Source of the DNA: WJKG01 sp964627305
Lineage (GTDB): Bacteria; Zixibacteria; MSB-5A5; GN15; FEB-12
DNA: 64,000 bases
Assembly (NCBI GenBank): GCA_964627305.1
Contig: CAZVHP010000007.1
Location: 1-64,000, forward strand
Direction: 5' to 3'
Positions 8,599-18,116 of this stretch are shown here, in pieces (position 1 is the stretch's first letter; every line of letters begins with the position of its first letter). Below the pieces are notes generated by a model that was not told the DNA's origin, searched no databases, and saw only the letters and a program-made list of their open reading frames with translations. A program made the translations under genes and the position numbers.

Positions 8599-10254
8599 TC
8601 AGTCGACCAGTCGCCCGGCATCTGCCGGGGAATCAACCGTCGGCAACCGCAAATCAGCCGCCCGCGTCTGCAACACCGTCCGCAGCCACTGCTCCGGATA
8701 GCCCACATCCTTCGGCCGCCCCGGCTCTTCGGCCACGTAACCGTCATTGTACTTCGCGAACAGGTATTCAGCCAGCTCGCGCCACCGACGAACCACTTTC
8801 TCCCCGGCGCTCAGCGAGTAATCGGTCACATAGGCACGCATCAACTCCGGGTCGGACTTCAACAACGCCACCGCCGTCCGGTCCACCGCCGGTTGCAGCC
8901 GGATGAACTGCCCCTCCAGCGCCTCCTGTACCGCCTTGATCTCCGGATACATGTACTGAAACTTCAGGCACGCAAAATTCGCCACCACATTGAATACCCA
9001 GAAAGCCGACTCCCAGCTGAACGCCCGATAGTTACCCACCGTATACGCCTCCGGAAGCCCCTCAATCGAACAATACAGCGGCACATAACACGTCGTGTAC
9101 GTGTCATCAACCCCGTACCAGATCACCCCGCCGACCTCATCGGGCAACCAGCCCCGCGACTGCGACACAAACGAAAACCCCGTCTGCTGGGTCGAGATCG
9201 GCCGCTCCCACGCATAAGCAACACTGTCCACCTCCCACGTCATCGGCCGCCAGCGATTCGGGCACCCGTACGGTCCCGCGTCCACCCCCTGCGTCATGTC
9301 ATACGCCGTCCCCTCGTAGTGATCGCGCATCAGGTCGAATACGTCCTGAAGGCTCAGCTTCCCATCCGGCTTGATCCACAACGGATACGGCTCCGCCCCC
9401 TCAACAGCCCGGTGGTAGTCCGGCGACAACTCCAGCGACGGCGCCGCGCGCCTGAAAATGCTCCACACGCGCGCCGAGGCGTAGCGCTGATTGCGCGCGT
9501 TCGACGGACAATACGCCTCGTTAAACCGGAATGGTTCCCCGCTGTCGGGATCATAATACCCCCGCTCGATCGCAAACTCGATCACGTGCCGACTGTAACG
9601 GCAGTTGTCCGAGTCATCCAGTGGAATCGTCCCTATCCGCGCCTTGTTGGCATGAGCGCTGATGTAACCGTCCGGCACCCGCACCGCCACCCACAGCGCC
9701 CCGTCAGTTACCCGCCCCTGATTGACTGAATCCGGCCCCGGGCCGATGATCTCCAGAATCCACGCCTCCTTGGTGTCAGCGATAGAAATCGACTCCCCCG
9801 TCGACCCATACCCATACCGGGCCACCAGGCCCGTCATGACGTCAATCGCCTCACGGGCCGTCTTCGCCCGCTGCAGCGCCAGTTGCATCAGGTCCCAATA
9901 ATGCAGCATTCCGTCGGGGTTCCGAAGCTCCGGGCGCCCGTCGAAAGTTGTCTCGCTGATCGCCAGTTGGTGTTCGTTGATCAGGTTCACGACCGCATAC
10001 GTGTGCTCCACCTGGTCGATCCATCCTTTCACCTCACCTCCCCAGCGAGTAATCGCCAGCGAATCGCCGGGCGGATACTCAGCCGCCGGCGTCCGGCTCA
10101 GGTGCGGATGGAAGCACCCGTCACACGTGTACGTAATCATCACCGAGCCGTCGACCGAGGCCCCCCTGGTCACGAGCAGGTTCGTGCAAGCCTCCCCCGA
10201 GGGCGTCCCCAACAGAAACAGGGCACACATCAGCAACACATGCGTTCTTGACAT
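8599..10254 (-). CDS. Peptidase C69 family dipeptidase, exported
   Basis: The ATG at 10254 (AAAGGAC upstream) gives a signal peptide MSRTHVLLMCALFLLG ending at GEA, immediately followed by Cys23 in CTNLLVTRGAS-DGS. In family C69 (PepD-type, Ntn fold) the nucleophile is an N-terminal cysteine, here exposed by signal peptidase. The protein, 551 residues long, keeps family blocks such as AISETTFDGR, ARYGYGSTGESISIADTKEAWILEI and VPDGYISAHANKARIG. It should hydrolyse dipeptides or short peptides in the periplasm. It is monocistronic. Confidence 0.88.
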   Translation of the reverse strand: MSRTHVLLMCALFLLGTPSGEACTNLLVTRGASVDGSVMITYTCDGCFHPHLSRTPAAEYPPGDSLAITRWGGEVKGWIDQVEHTYAVVNLINEHQLAISETTFDGRPELRNPDGMLHYWDLMQLALQRAKTAREAIDVMTGLVARYGYGSTGESISIADTKEAWILEIIGPGPDSVNQGRVTDGALWVAVRVPDGYISAHANKARIGTIPLDDSDNCRYSRHVIEFAIERGYYDPDSGEPFRFNEAYCPSNARNQRYASARVWSIFRRAAPSLELSPDYHRAVEGAEPYPLWIKPDGKLSLQDVFDLMRDHYEGTAYDMTQGVDAGPYGCPNRWRPMTWEVDSVAYAWERPISTQQTGFSFVSQSRGWLPDEVGGVIWYGVDDTYTTCYVPLYCSIEGLPEAYTVGNYRAFSWESAFWVFNVVANFACLKFQYMYPEIKAVQEALEGQFIRLQPAVDRTAVALLKSDPELMRAYVTDYSLSAGEKVVRRWRELAEYLFAKYNDGYVAEEPGRPKDVGYPEQWLRTVLQTRAADLRLPTVDSPADAGRLVD

Positions 10255-10426
10255 AACAAACGTCCTTTTGGAAATGGATTGCGTCGGTATTTCCCATAGT
10301 GGTGCGCCGTGACTCCGTTTGTCAATCAACTTTATCACGGCTTGCCACCGACGACTGTTTTGACTACCATGGACGTCAGGAACCAAACTCCGCTGACGGA
10401 GTTATCAGACGAAGGAGATCTACAGT

Positions 10427-10711
10427 ATGGCAAGCGAAGGCCTCCACGAAAAACCCGAGCTGCTCTCGGCTGCAACCATCGATATGCATCGCGCTATCGT
10501 CTCCCTGATCGAGGAACTCGAGGCGGTAGACTGGTACAATCAGCGCGTCGATGCCTGCGACGATGACGAGCTGCGCCACATCCTCGAGCACAATCGCGAT
10601 GAGGAAAAGGAACACGCAGCTATGGTGCTCGAGTGGATTCGGCGCAAGGACGAAACATTCGACAAGGAACTCCGGGATTACCTGTTCACCGACAAACCGA
10701 TTGCCCACTGA
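10427..10711 (+). CDS. Encapsulated-ferritin-like protein (EncFtn family)
   Basis: The 94-residue, two-helix protein matches the EncFtn family closely: MASEGLHE start, HRAIVSLIEELEAVDWYNQR in helix 1 and HNRDEEKEHAAMVLEWIRR in helix 2. The ferroxidase residues known from Rhodospirillum rubrum EncFtn have counterparts here (Glu29, Glu32, Trp36, Glu59, Glu62, His63). EncFtn forms a ring-shaped decamer that oxidises Fe(II), normally inside an encapsulin shell. Here the protein ends right after YLFTDKPIAH and lacks the C-terminal encapsulin-targeting extension, and no encapsulin gene is in the window. AAGGAGA precedes the ATG. It lies upstream of egtB-egtD, hinting at shared oxidative-stress or iron control. 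Confidence 0.9.
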   Translation: MASEGLHEKPELLSAATIDMHRAIVSLIEELEAVDWYNQRVDACDDDELRHILEHNRDEEKEHAAMVLEWIRRKDETFDKELRDYLFTDKPIAH

Positions 10712-10936
10712 CGACTGTGACCCCAATCAGAACCACCGCCGGTCATCGGCCCACAGCGAACGTCGATGGCCGGCATGGCAATGCTGCTTCACATCACCGG
10801 CGTCGCCCGCCAAACCGATTCGTCGCCTGCATCCGAGCCGAAGGCCCTGTGCCAGACCGACGGAACCTGCCGTCGCCCCCCCGTGTTGTAGCTATAACGC
10901 AATTCATCGATACCATAAATGATGCGGGATAATCTC

Positions 10937-12202
10937 ATGGATCGAAAGCAATTAGCCGAAAGATTCCTCGCTGTCCGCAAGTTCTCAGAAGAACTGTGTC
11001 AGCCTTTGGAAACCGAAGACTTCGTGGTGCAGACTATCGATGACGTCAGCCCCCCCAAATGGCACCTCGGCCATACCAGTTGGTTCTTCGAGCAAGTCAT
11101 CCTCGAGCAGTTCGAGGCCGATTTCAGAAAATACCACCGGGACTACTACTACATCTTCAACTCCTACTATCACAGCTTCGGCGAGCGATTCCAGCGCAAC
11201 CTCCGCGGCACCCTCTCCCGACCAACTGTCAGGCAGGTGCTGGACTACCGGGATACCATCACCGCCCGGACGGCCCGCCTGATCGAGCAGGCAAGCGAGC
11301 AGGACTGGCCCCGGGTCCTCTCATTGCTGGAGTTGGGTATCAACCACGAACAACAGCACCAGGAGCTCTTTCTCACCGACATCAAACACATCCTCGCCAG
11401 CAACCCCCTTCGCCCCGCCTACATCCGGCGGGAGCACCAGCGCGCCGAGATACCGGACCAGATGGGCTGGGTCGAGATACCCTCGGGACAGATCGAGATC
11501 GGCTATGGCGGCAACGGCTTCGCCTACGACAACGAAAGCCCGCGACACACCAGCTATATCAACGACTTCAAACTGGCCACCCGCCCGGTCACCAATGCCG
11601 AGTACATGGAGTTCATGAAGGACGACGGCTACGAGGATCACCGCTGGTGGTTCGCCGATGGCTGGGATATCGTGCAGTCCGAGGGCTGGCAGGCCCCCCT
11701 CTACTGGGAGCTGGTCGAAGGTACATGGATGGTCATGACTCTGCACGGCTTCCGCCCGGTCGATCCTGCCGAGCCCGTCTGCCACGTCAGCCATCACGAA
11801 GCCCACGCCTACGCCCGCTGGGCCGACAAGCGCCTGCCCACCGAAACCGAGTGGGAAATCGCCTCCCTGAAGCAGGCCATCGATGACAATCGTGGCGCCT
11901 TCGCCGAGGACCGTATCTTTCACCCGGTCGCCGCACCGCTCTCCGGGGGCGACGGCTTCCACCTGATGTTCGGCAACCTGTGGGAGTGGACCGCCAGCGC
12001 CTACCAGCCATACCCGGGGTATCGGCAGGCGAAGGATGCGCTCGGGGAGTACAACGGCAAGTTCATGAACAATCAGATCGTGCTCCGGGGCGGCTCATGC
12101 GCCACCGGGCGCAGCCATATCCGGCCGACCTATCGCAACTTCTTCCAGAGCGATAAACGATGGCAGTTCACCGGGATCCGACTGGCCGATGACCCCCGGT
12201 AA
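10937..12202 (+). CDS. egtB: Hercynine oxygenase EgtB (ergothioneine synthesis)
   Basis: EgtB is a non-haem iron enzyme that joins a thiol donor to trimethylhistidine (hercynine) with O2, forming the sulfoxide intermediate of ergothioneine. The protein has the N-terminal DinB_2 domain with iron-ligand motifs HLGHTSW (about His46) and HEQQHQE (His137, His141), and a C-terminal FGE-sulfatase-like domain (GGNGFAYDNE, RLPTETEWE, GNLWEWT, RGGSC). Its length of 421 residues is typical. I prefer the ATG at 10937 with GGGAT upstream over 10919. The next gene is egtD, 35 bases on. No egtA or egtC is nearby, so the thiol donor cannot be read from context. Confidence 0.93.
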   Translation: MDRKQLAERFLAVRKFSEELCQPLETEDFVVQTIDDVSPPKWHLGHTSWFFEQVILEQFEADFRKYHRDYYYIFNSYYHSFGERFQRNLRGTLSRPTVRQVLDYRDTITARTARLIEQASEQDWPRVLSLLELGINHEQQHQELFLTDIKHILASNPLRPAYIRREHQRAEIPDQMGWVEIPSGQIEIGYGGNGFAYDNESPRHTSYINDFKLATRPVTNAEYMEFMKDDGYEDHRWWFADGWDIVQSEGWQAPLYWELVEGTWMVMTLHGFRPVDPAEPVCHVSHHEAHAYARWADKRLPTETEWEIASLKQAIDDNRGAFAEDRIFHPVAAPLSGGDGFHLMFGNLWEWTASAYQPYPGYRQAKDALGEYNGKFMNNQIVLRGGSCATGRSHIRPTYRNFFQSDKRWQFTGIRLADDPR

Positions 12203-12237
12203 AGAACACCGACTGACCAACCGATACCAAAAACAGG

Positions 12238-13269
12238 ATGCCACAACAAACAATCAAGATAGTCAGCGCCGCCGATTTCGCACGCAACTTCGGCGCCCGC
12301 GAGGCCTTCGCCCTCGATGTCCTCGTCGGCCTGTCTGAAACTCGGAAACGCCTCCCCTCACAGTATATGTACGACGCCGAAGGCAGTCAGCTCTTCGAGC
12401 AGATCACGCAACTCGAGGAGTACTACCCCACCCGTTGCGAACTCGACATCCTCCGGCGTCACGCCGACCGCTTCACCCAATTGGCCGACAATCAGCCCTT
12501 CAACCTCATCGAATTCGGCGCCGGCAGCGCCCTGAAAGCATCCTGCCTGATCGAGGCCTTCCGCAAACACCAGCTCGACTTCCAGTACGTGCCCATCGAC
12601 ATCTCCCAATCCGCACTCGAACAACTGGCCGAGGACATGATCGGCCGCTTCCCCGATCTGGACCTCATGGCCCTGATCAGCGACTACTCCACCGGCATCA
12701 AGTGGCTCAACAACCGCTACCGCCGCAGAAACATCGCCATCTTCCTCGGCAGCAGCATCGGCAATTTCAGCCATGCCGAGGCGCGCATCTTTCTGCGCTC
12801 CATGTGGAACGGTCTCAACAACGGCGATAACCTGATCATCGGCTTCGACCTCAAGAAAGACATCGAGCTGCTCCTCAAGGCCTACAACGACCCGAAAGGC
12901 GTCACGGCCGAATTCAACTACAACATACTCCGCCGCATCAACCGCGAACTCGGCGGCGAATTCGATATCGAAAGCTTCCGGCATATCGGCACCTACGATG
13001 TCTTCTCCGGCGCCATGGAAAGCTACCTCGTCAGCCTCAAGGCACAGGAGGTCTTCATTCATGCCATCGGCCGCTCGTTCTCCTTCCGCCCCTGGGAACC
13101 AATTCATGTCGAGTACTCATACAAGTACCTCGAATCGGATATTGAAACCCTCGCTGCTGAAACCGGCTTCGAGGTCATCGAACACATTTACGACTCCAAC
13201 CGCTGGTTCATCGACTCCTTCTGGCGCGTGCGCAAGAACGACACCGACGGCACCACCCGGCTGGTCTGA
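12238..13269 (+). CDS. egtD: L-histidine N-alpha-methyltransferase EgtD
   Basis: EgtD trimethylates histidine with S-adenosylmethionine to hercynine, the first step of ergothioneine synthesis. Family blocks are clear: RKRLPSQYMYDAEGSQLFEQITQLEEYYPTR near the N-terminus, the SAM site IEFGAGSALKA, YVPIDIS, and IFLGSSIGNF. Length is 343 residues, close to the usual 320-340. It follows egtB at 35 bases on the same strand and is probably co-transcribed. The product hercynine is the substrate of the EgtB encoded upstream. Confidence 0.95.
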   Translation: MPQQTIKIVSAADFARNFGAREAFALDVLVGLSETRKRLPSQYMYDAEGSQLFEQITQLEEYYPTRCELDILRRHADRFTQLADNQPFNLIEFGAGSALKASCLIEAFRKHQLDFQYVPIDISQSALEQLAEDMIGRFPDLDLMALISDYSTGIKWLNNRYRRRNIAIFLGSSIGNFSHAEARIFLRSMWNGLNNGDNLIIGFDLKKDIELLLKAYNDPKGVTAEFNYNILRRINRELGGEFDIESFRHIGTYDVFSGAMESYLVSLKAQEVFIHAIGRSFSFRPWEPIHVEYSYKYLESDIETLAAETGFEVIEHIYDSNRWFIDSFWRVRKNDTDGTTRLV

Positions 13270-13291
13270 TCCATTCTCAGAGGTATCCCAG

Positions 13292-14209
13292 TCACACCCG
13301 CAGGTTAATCAACACGATCGAAAGCACCGCCAGGGCCACCACCGCCCGGTCACGTCCGGTGAGTCGCTCCCCCATGAACGCCGCACCGAACAGCGTGATG
13401 ACAAGAATCGTCCCCGCACCGTAAGCAGGAAACACGGCCGCCGCCGGAATGCGATCCAGCGCCTCGATCAGGAAGGACGAAGAGAACAGGTTCGGCAACC
13501 CCACCGCCACACCGGTCAGGATATCCCGCCTGCGAACCGGAAGCCCCCTGCGAACCGTCACCACAAGACTCAGCACAAAGGCAACGAAGAACGTCACCAG
13601 CAGGAATATCGCCTTGTCCTCCAGCAGGCCGTGCCGCTGAAACACCTTGTTGCTGAACTCGGCCAGCCCGCCGAAAGCAAACAGCAGCAACAGCGAGGCC
13701 TTCAACCCCCGCCTCAGACGGTCCGCCGGACGGTTGACCAGCACGATCGACCCCACCGCCAGCGCAATCCCCAGCCACTGGATCGTACGCGGCATCTCCT
13801 GCCACAACACCAGCGAGAGCGACATCGGCACCAGTATCCCCAGCTTGGCAAAGGCCCCGGGCAGACTGACACCATGATTGCGGACCGAAATCTGATAATA
13901 GATGAATGCCAGAAAGAAAAACACCCCCGCCACCAGCCCGACACACACCGCCCACGCCTGACTGGCGCTGCCGGTCAGAAGGTCCGCCCGCCCGGCCACC
14001 GCCCCGGCCAACTGCGGCAAACTGTCGATTATCCCCCCGATCGACGGCAGCGATCGCCCGTCGACAACCAGTGTTGCCACCGCCGTGATACAGGCCGTAA
14101 CATAATTGGCTGTCGTCACGGCATAGCGGTTCATGTCACGGGTTTCGCTGATCCGGAAAATGAGCGCAATCGAGGCGCTGCATCCGATCGCCAAAAGCAA
14201 ATACAGCAT
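13292..14209 (-). CDS. EamA/DMT-family transporter
   Basis: The 305-residue integral membrane protein has about ten hydrophobic segments in two halves (for example VGLVAGVFFFLAFIYY, WLGIALAVGSIVLV, LLLLFAFGGLAEF, ILVITLFGAAFMGERL, VVALAVLSIVLINL). The ending GERLTGRD followed by a last helix is typical of EamA-type drug/metabolite transporters of the inner membrane. Substrate and direction cannot be told. It is convergent with egtD with only 22 bases between them. It is the next gene downstream of the DEAD-box helicase (31-base gap), so the two may be co-transcribed. Confidence 0.8.
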   Translation of the reverse strand: MLYLLLAIGCSASIALIFRISETRDMNRYAVTTANYVTACITAVATLVVDGRSLPSIGGIIDSLPQLAGAVAGRADLLTGSASQAWAVCVGLVAGVFFFLAFIYYQISVRNHGVSLPGAFAKLGILVPMSLSLVLWQEMPRTIQWLGIALAVGSIVLVNRPADRLRRGLKASLLLLFAFGGLAEFSNKVFQRHGLLEDKAIFLLVTFFVAFVLSLVVTVRRGLPVRRRDILTGVAVGLPNLFSSSFLIEALDRIPAAAVFPAYGAGTILVITLFGAAFMGERLTGRDRAVVALAVLSIVLINLRV

Positions 14210-14240
14210 GACCGCCCAACGCCGCCGGTGCAGCCGTCAG

Positions 14241-15755
14241 CTAACTGCCGGACCCACCGCGATCACCACCGGGCCGCCTGCGGGGAGGACGCGAGCGCCT
14301 GACCGATTTCGTCGCGCTCGGGGCACTGTAGTCGACCGGCTCCGGAGCCTGCTGCTGCGACTGCAGCGTCTCCTGGTAGTAGTCATCCAGCAGCATCGCC
14401 ATTATTGAATGATTATCCCCCTCGGCAATCGCCTCCGCCAGCGGTGCGAAACGCTGCATGCGCTCGACCTGTACCCGGTCGCGGTTACGCAGCCGCGCCT
14501 CCAGCGCCACCAGCAGCCGCTCGGAAACCACGCGCTGCACATCGGCCTCGCTCGGCGGCGTTCTTTCCAGCAGGTCGATCTCGAAACGGGCCGCGATACG
14601 CCGCAGTTGCGTCAGTTGCTCACCCGACACCAAAGAGATATTCACGCCGCTGGCTCCGGCTCTTCCCGTACGCCCCGCCCGATGAATATACGCCTCCGGA
14701 TCCTCAGGTGGCTCGTACTGAATCACGTGCGACAACGCCGGAATATCGAGGCCGCGTGCCGCAAGGTCCGTCGCCACCAAAAATTTCAGCCGGGCCTGCT
14801 TCAACCGCTCCAATAGCTTCTCTCGCTTCTTCTGCGGCAAATCCGCGCTCAGTTCATCAGCATCGTAACCAAACCGCTGGAGCACGACCGACACGTAGTG
14901 CACCATCTGCTTCGTGTTGCAGAAAATCAGTGCCGAGGCAGGATTCTCCACCTCGATCAACCGCACCAAAGCGCGATCTTTCTCCATCGGGGCAACATTG
15001 TAAAACGCCTGCTCGGTCTGCGGTACATGGACCACATCGCGAGACAGGCTGAGCATCTGCGGATGCGTCAGAAACTCCCCGGCCAGCGCCATCACGTGCG
15101 GCGGGAATGTGGCCGAAAACATGTACGCATTGCTCAACCGGCGCGGAAGGTACCGCTTGATCTCCTTCATGTCCGGGTAGAACCCCATGGAAAGCATCCG
15201 GTCAGCCTCGTCGAAAACGAGTATCTCCAGCCCTCCCAGCCGCAGCGTGCCGCGCAGCAGGTGATCCAGGATGCGGCCGGGAGTGCCAACCACAATATGT
15301 GCCCCCTTCTTGAACGCCTCCATCTGGGCACCGTAACCGACACCACCGTACACGGCAATCGAACGCACCCCGCTGTCCCCGGCCAGCATCTTGCACTCGT
15401 TGAACACCTGCAGCGCCAGCTCGCGAGTCGGCACCAGGATCATCGCCTGCGTCTCGTTTCGGTTCGGGTCCATGCGGTGCAGAATCGGCATGACAAAGGC
15501 CCCGGTCTTGCCACTGCCGGTGCGCGACTGCACCATCATGTCGCGCCCCGCAAGTATGTACGGCAACGTCTTGGCCTGCACCGGCATCAATTCATTCCAG
15601 CCGGCTCGCCCGGCAGCCTGCCTGATCGCCTCCGGCATCTGCGACAAGGTCACTTCCGGGAGGGCGTCCTCCGGCTCAACCACATGTTCCTCGCGCGCGG
15701 TCTTCTCAGCCTGGGTCGGCTCGTCTTTCTTGATTTCTCTCTTCGCTCTTCTCAT
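14241..15755 (-). CDS. DEAD-box ATP-dependent RNA helicase
   Basis: All main helicase motifs are present: Walker A RTGSGKTGAF (near residues 78-87), PTRELALQV, TPGRILD, DEAD in VFDEADRML, SAT in FSATFPP, VATDLAARGLDIP, and HRAGRTGRAG. A DbpA/RhlE-like core is followed by a C-terminal tail that is Arg- and Gly-rich, usual for RNA contact. The start at 15755 has CAGGAAG upstream; the frame is open to 15932 but that part overlaps the tex promoter and gives no known sequence. The length of 504 residues is normal. Role: ATP-driven RNA remodelling, probably in ribosome assembly or RNA decay in the cytoplasm. It is divergent from tex. Confidence 0.92.
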   Translation of the reverse strand: MRRAKREIKKDEPTQAEKTAREEHVVEPEDALPEVTLSQMPEAIRQAAGRAGWNELMPVQAKTLPYILAGRDMMVQSRTGSGKTGAFVMPILHRMDPNRNETQAMILVPTRELALQVFNECKMLAGDSGVRSIAVYGGVGYGAQMEAFKKGAHIVVGTPGRILDHLLRGTLRLGGLEILVFDEADRMLSMGFYPDMKEIKRYLPRRLSNAYMFSATFPPHVMALAGEFLTHPQMLSLSRDVVHVPQTEQAFYNVAPMEKDRALVRLIEVENPASALIFCNTKQMVHYVSVVLQRFGYDADELSADLPQKKREKLLERLKQARLKFLVATDLAARGLDIPALSHVIQYEPPEDPEAYIHRAGRTGRAGASGVNISLVSGEQLTQLRRIAARFEIDLLERTPPSEADVQRVVSERLLVALEARLRNRDRVQVERMQRFAPLAEAIAEGDNHSIMAMLLDDYYQETLQSQQQAPEPVDYSAPSATKSVRRSRPPRRRPGGDRGGSGS

Positions 15756-15889
15756 ATCTTCCTGTCTGTCTGTGATAACCCCGCAGGCCCTGCGGCCCAC
15801 ATCAGCACCAAAGTAAGCCTTTGACCCGCCGTTGTACAGCACCAAATTGACTGCCGCGCATCCGAATGGCCCCCGCCTGCAGTCACCGC

Positions 15890-15917
15890 TTGCCAACTGC
15901 GATTCGCTGCGTATAAT
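15890..15917 (+). promoter_or_regulatory. Predicted sigma70-type promoter of tex
   Basis: TTGCCA at 15890-15895 and TATAAT at 15912-15917 are separated by 16 bases. Transcription would start near 15924, which supports the ATG at 15952 as the tex start rather than earlier in-frame ATGs. Confidence 0.6.
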
Positions 15918-15951
15918 GGGAATGTACTCCACAACGAAAGAGACTGTTTCG

Positions 15952-18093
15952 ATGACAAACTACACGACCAGAATAGCGCAGGAACTCAGTGTCTCACCCA
16001 GCCAGGTCGAGGGCACCATCCGGCTGCTCGATGACCAGGCCACGGTTCCCTTCATCGCCCGCTACCGCAAAGAGGCAACCGGCGGCCTGGACGAGGTCGC
16101 CATCACGACCATCCGCGATCGCCTCGCGCAGCTTCGTGCCCTCGACGAACGCCGCGACGCCATCACCCGCTCCCTGACCGAGCGCGAACTGCTGACCGAT
16201 GAACTGCAACACAAACTCAACGCCTGCGAGACTATGGCGCAGCTCGAGGACGCCTACCTGCCTTTCCGTCCGAAGCGACGGACACGCGCAACCATCGCCC
16301 GCGAGAAAGGCCTGGAGCCGCTGGCGGAACTGCTGTTCGGACAGGACAGCTTCGATATCGACAAGGCCGCCCGCACGTACGTCGACCCGGACAAACAGGT
16401 GGCCGACACCGAACAGGCCCTGACCGGCGCGCGAGACATTATTGCCGAGTGGGTCAACGAGGACGCCGACGCCCGCGGCCGTCTGCGGCGCATGTTCGAA
16501 CGGGAAGCCCTTATCACCTCAAAGGTCAACCGCACTCAGGAACAAACCGGCGCCAAGTATCGGGACTACTTCGAATGGCACGAACTGGCCGCTCAGGCGC
16601 CCTCGCACCGCCTGCTGGCCATGTTCCGCGGGGAACGCGAGGGCGTACTCAGACTGCATATCGCCCCCGAAAGAGAACGAGCGCTCGATCTGTTGTGGGG
16701 AATATTCGTCATTGGAGCCACCGCCGCGTCAGAGCAGGTACGCGAGGCCGTCACCGACAGCTATGACCGTCTGTTGCGACCGGCTATGGAGACCGAGTGG
16801 CGCGGACTGCTCAAACAGCGCGCCGACGAGGAAGCCATCCGCATCTTCTGCGCGAATGTCCGGGAGCTGCTGCTGGCCCCGCCGCTGGGACGCAAGCGCA
16901 TCCTCGCCATCGACCCCGGCTTTCGCACCGGGTGCAAGGTTGTCTGCCTTAATCATCACGGCAGCCTGGAACACCATGACACCATCTTCCCTCACGAGAA
17001 GAATGAGCGCGGCCGGCGCGCCGCCGAAACCATCCGGGAACTAATCGAGCGCTTCCGCATCGAGATCATCGCAATCGGCAATGGTACTGCCGGGCGCGAG
17101 ACCGAGCAGTTCATCCGGTCGCTTGACCTGAGCCCTGAGATCGGGGTCGTCATGGTCAACGAGGCGGGAGCATCGGTGTATTCCGCCAGCAATGCCGCTC
17201 GCGAGGAGTTCCCCGACAAGGACGTCACCGTGCGCGGGGCGGTCAGTATCGGTCGACGGCTCATGGACCCACTGGCCGAACTGGTCAAGATCGACCCCAA
17301 AGCCATCGGGGTGGGCCAGTACCAGCACGATGTCGACCAGAAAGCTCTGCGGTCGGCACTCGATGATACCGTGCTCAGTTGCGTCAACAATGTCGGCGTC
17401 GAACTGAACTCGGCCAGTCAGCAGTTGCTCGCCTACGTCTCCGGGCTGGGTCCGCATCTGGCGCGGCAGATAGTGGCCTGGCGCGAACAGCACGGTGCTT
17501 TCGCCAGTCGCGATGACCTGCTGAATGTGCCCCGCCTCGGCCCCAGGGCCTTCGAACAGGCGGCCGGATTCCTGCGCATCGCCGAGGCGGCCAATCCGCT
17601 CGACCGCAGCGCCGTCCACCCCGAAAGCTACCCGGTGGTGCAGCGCATGGCCCGGGACCTTCAATGTGACATCGCATCGCTGATCGAAAACGAAAACCTC
17701 AGGCAGCGCATCGATGTTAATCGCTATGTCTCAGAACGAATCGGCCTGCCCACCCTGCAGGATATCATGAACGAACTGGCGCGACCGGGACGCGACCCCC
17801 GCGACGCTTTCGAACCATTCGCATTCTCTCAGGCGGTCAGCACCCTCGAGGACGTACAGCCGGGCATGACCCTGCCGGGAATCGTCACCAACGTTACCGC
17901 TTTCGGAGCCTTCGTCGATATCGGCGTCCACCAGGACGGACTGGTGCACATCAGTGAACTGGCGGATAAGTACGTCACTGACCCCAACGACATCGTGAAA
18001 GTGCAGCAGCGCGTAACCGTCCATGTACTCGAGGTTGATCTTGAGCGCCGGCGCATTGCCCTGTCGATGCGTCGCCAAAACAGCGATCACTAA
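15952..18093 (+). CDS. tex: Tex-like RNA-binding transcription accessory protein
   Basis: The 713-residue protein has the full Tex order: N-terminal helical domain (VPFIARYRKEATGGLDE), YqgF/RNase H-like domain (ILAIDPGFRTGCKVV), helix-hairpin-helix segments (LLAYVSGLGPHLARQIV; LLNVPRLGPRAFEQAAGFLRI) and a C-terminal S1 domain (GMTLPGIVTNVTAFGAFVDIGVHQDGLVHIS). Tex binds nucleic acid through S1 and affects transcription or RNA stability. The start was chosen from the promoter position at 15890-15917. It is divergent from the DEAD-box helicase and convergent with the BrkB-like gene. Confidence 0.95.
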   Translation: MTNYTTRIAQELSVSPSQVEGTIRLLDDQATVPFIARYRKEATGGLDEVAITTIRDRLAQLRALDERRDAITRSLTERELLTDELQHKLNACETMAQLEDAYLPFRPKRRTRATIAREKGLEPLAELLFGQDSFDIDKAARTYVDPDKQVADTEQALTGARDIIAEWVNEDADARGRLRRMFEREALITSKVNRTQEQTGAKYRDYFEWHELAAQAPSHRLLAMFRGEREGVLRLHIAPERERALDLLWGIFVIGATAASEQVREAVTDSYDRLLRPAMETEWRGLLKQRADEEAIRIFCANVRELLLAPPLGRKRILAIDPGFRTGCKVVCLNHHGSLEHHDTIFPHEKNERGRRAAETIRELIERFRIEIIAIGNGTAGRETEQFIRSLDLSPEIGVVMVNEAGASVYSASNAAREEFPDKDVTVRGAVSIGRRLMDPLAELVKIDPKAIGVGQYQHDVDQKALRSALDDTVLSCVNNVGVELNSASQQLLAYVSGLGPHLARQIVAWREQHGAFASRDDLLNVPRLGPRAFEQAAGFLRIAEAANPLDRSAVHPESYPVVQRMARDLQCDIASLIENENLRQRIDVNRYVSERIGLPTLQDIMNELARPGRDPRDAFEPFAFSQAVSTLEDVQPGMTLPGIVTNVTAFGAFVDIGVHQDGLVHISELADKYVTDPNDIVKVQQRVTVHVLEVDLERRRIALSMRRQNSDH

Positions 18094-18116
18094 CCGCCCT
18101 TCAGGGCTGCAACTTT

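Noticed and set aside
6438..8906. Plus-strand ORF of 822 codons
   Set aside because: It overlaps the lysozyme gene in another frame and runs antisense to the thioredoxin-like gene. The Arg/Pro/His-rich product has no family resemblance.
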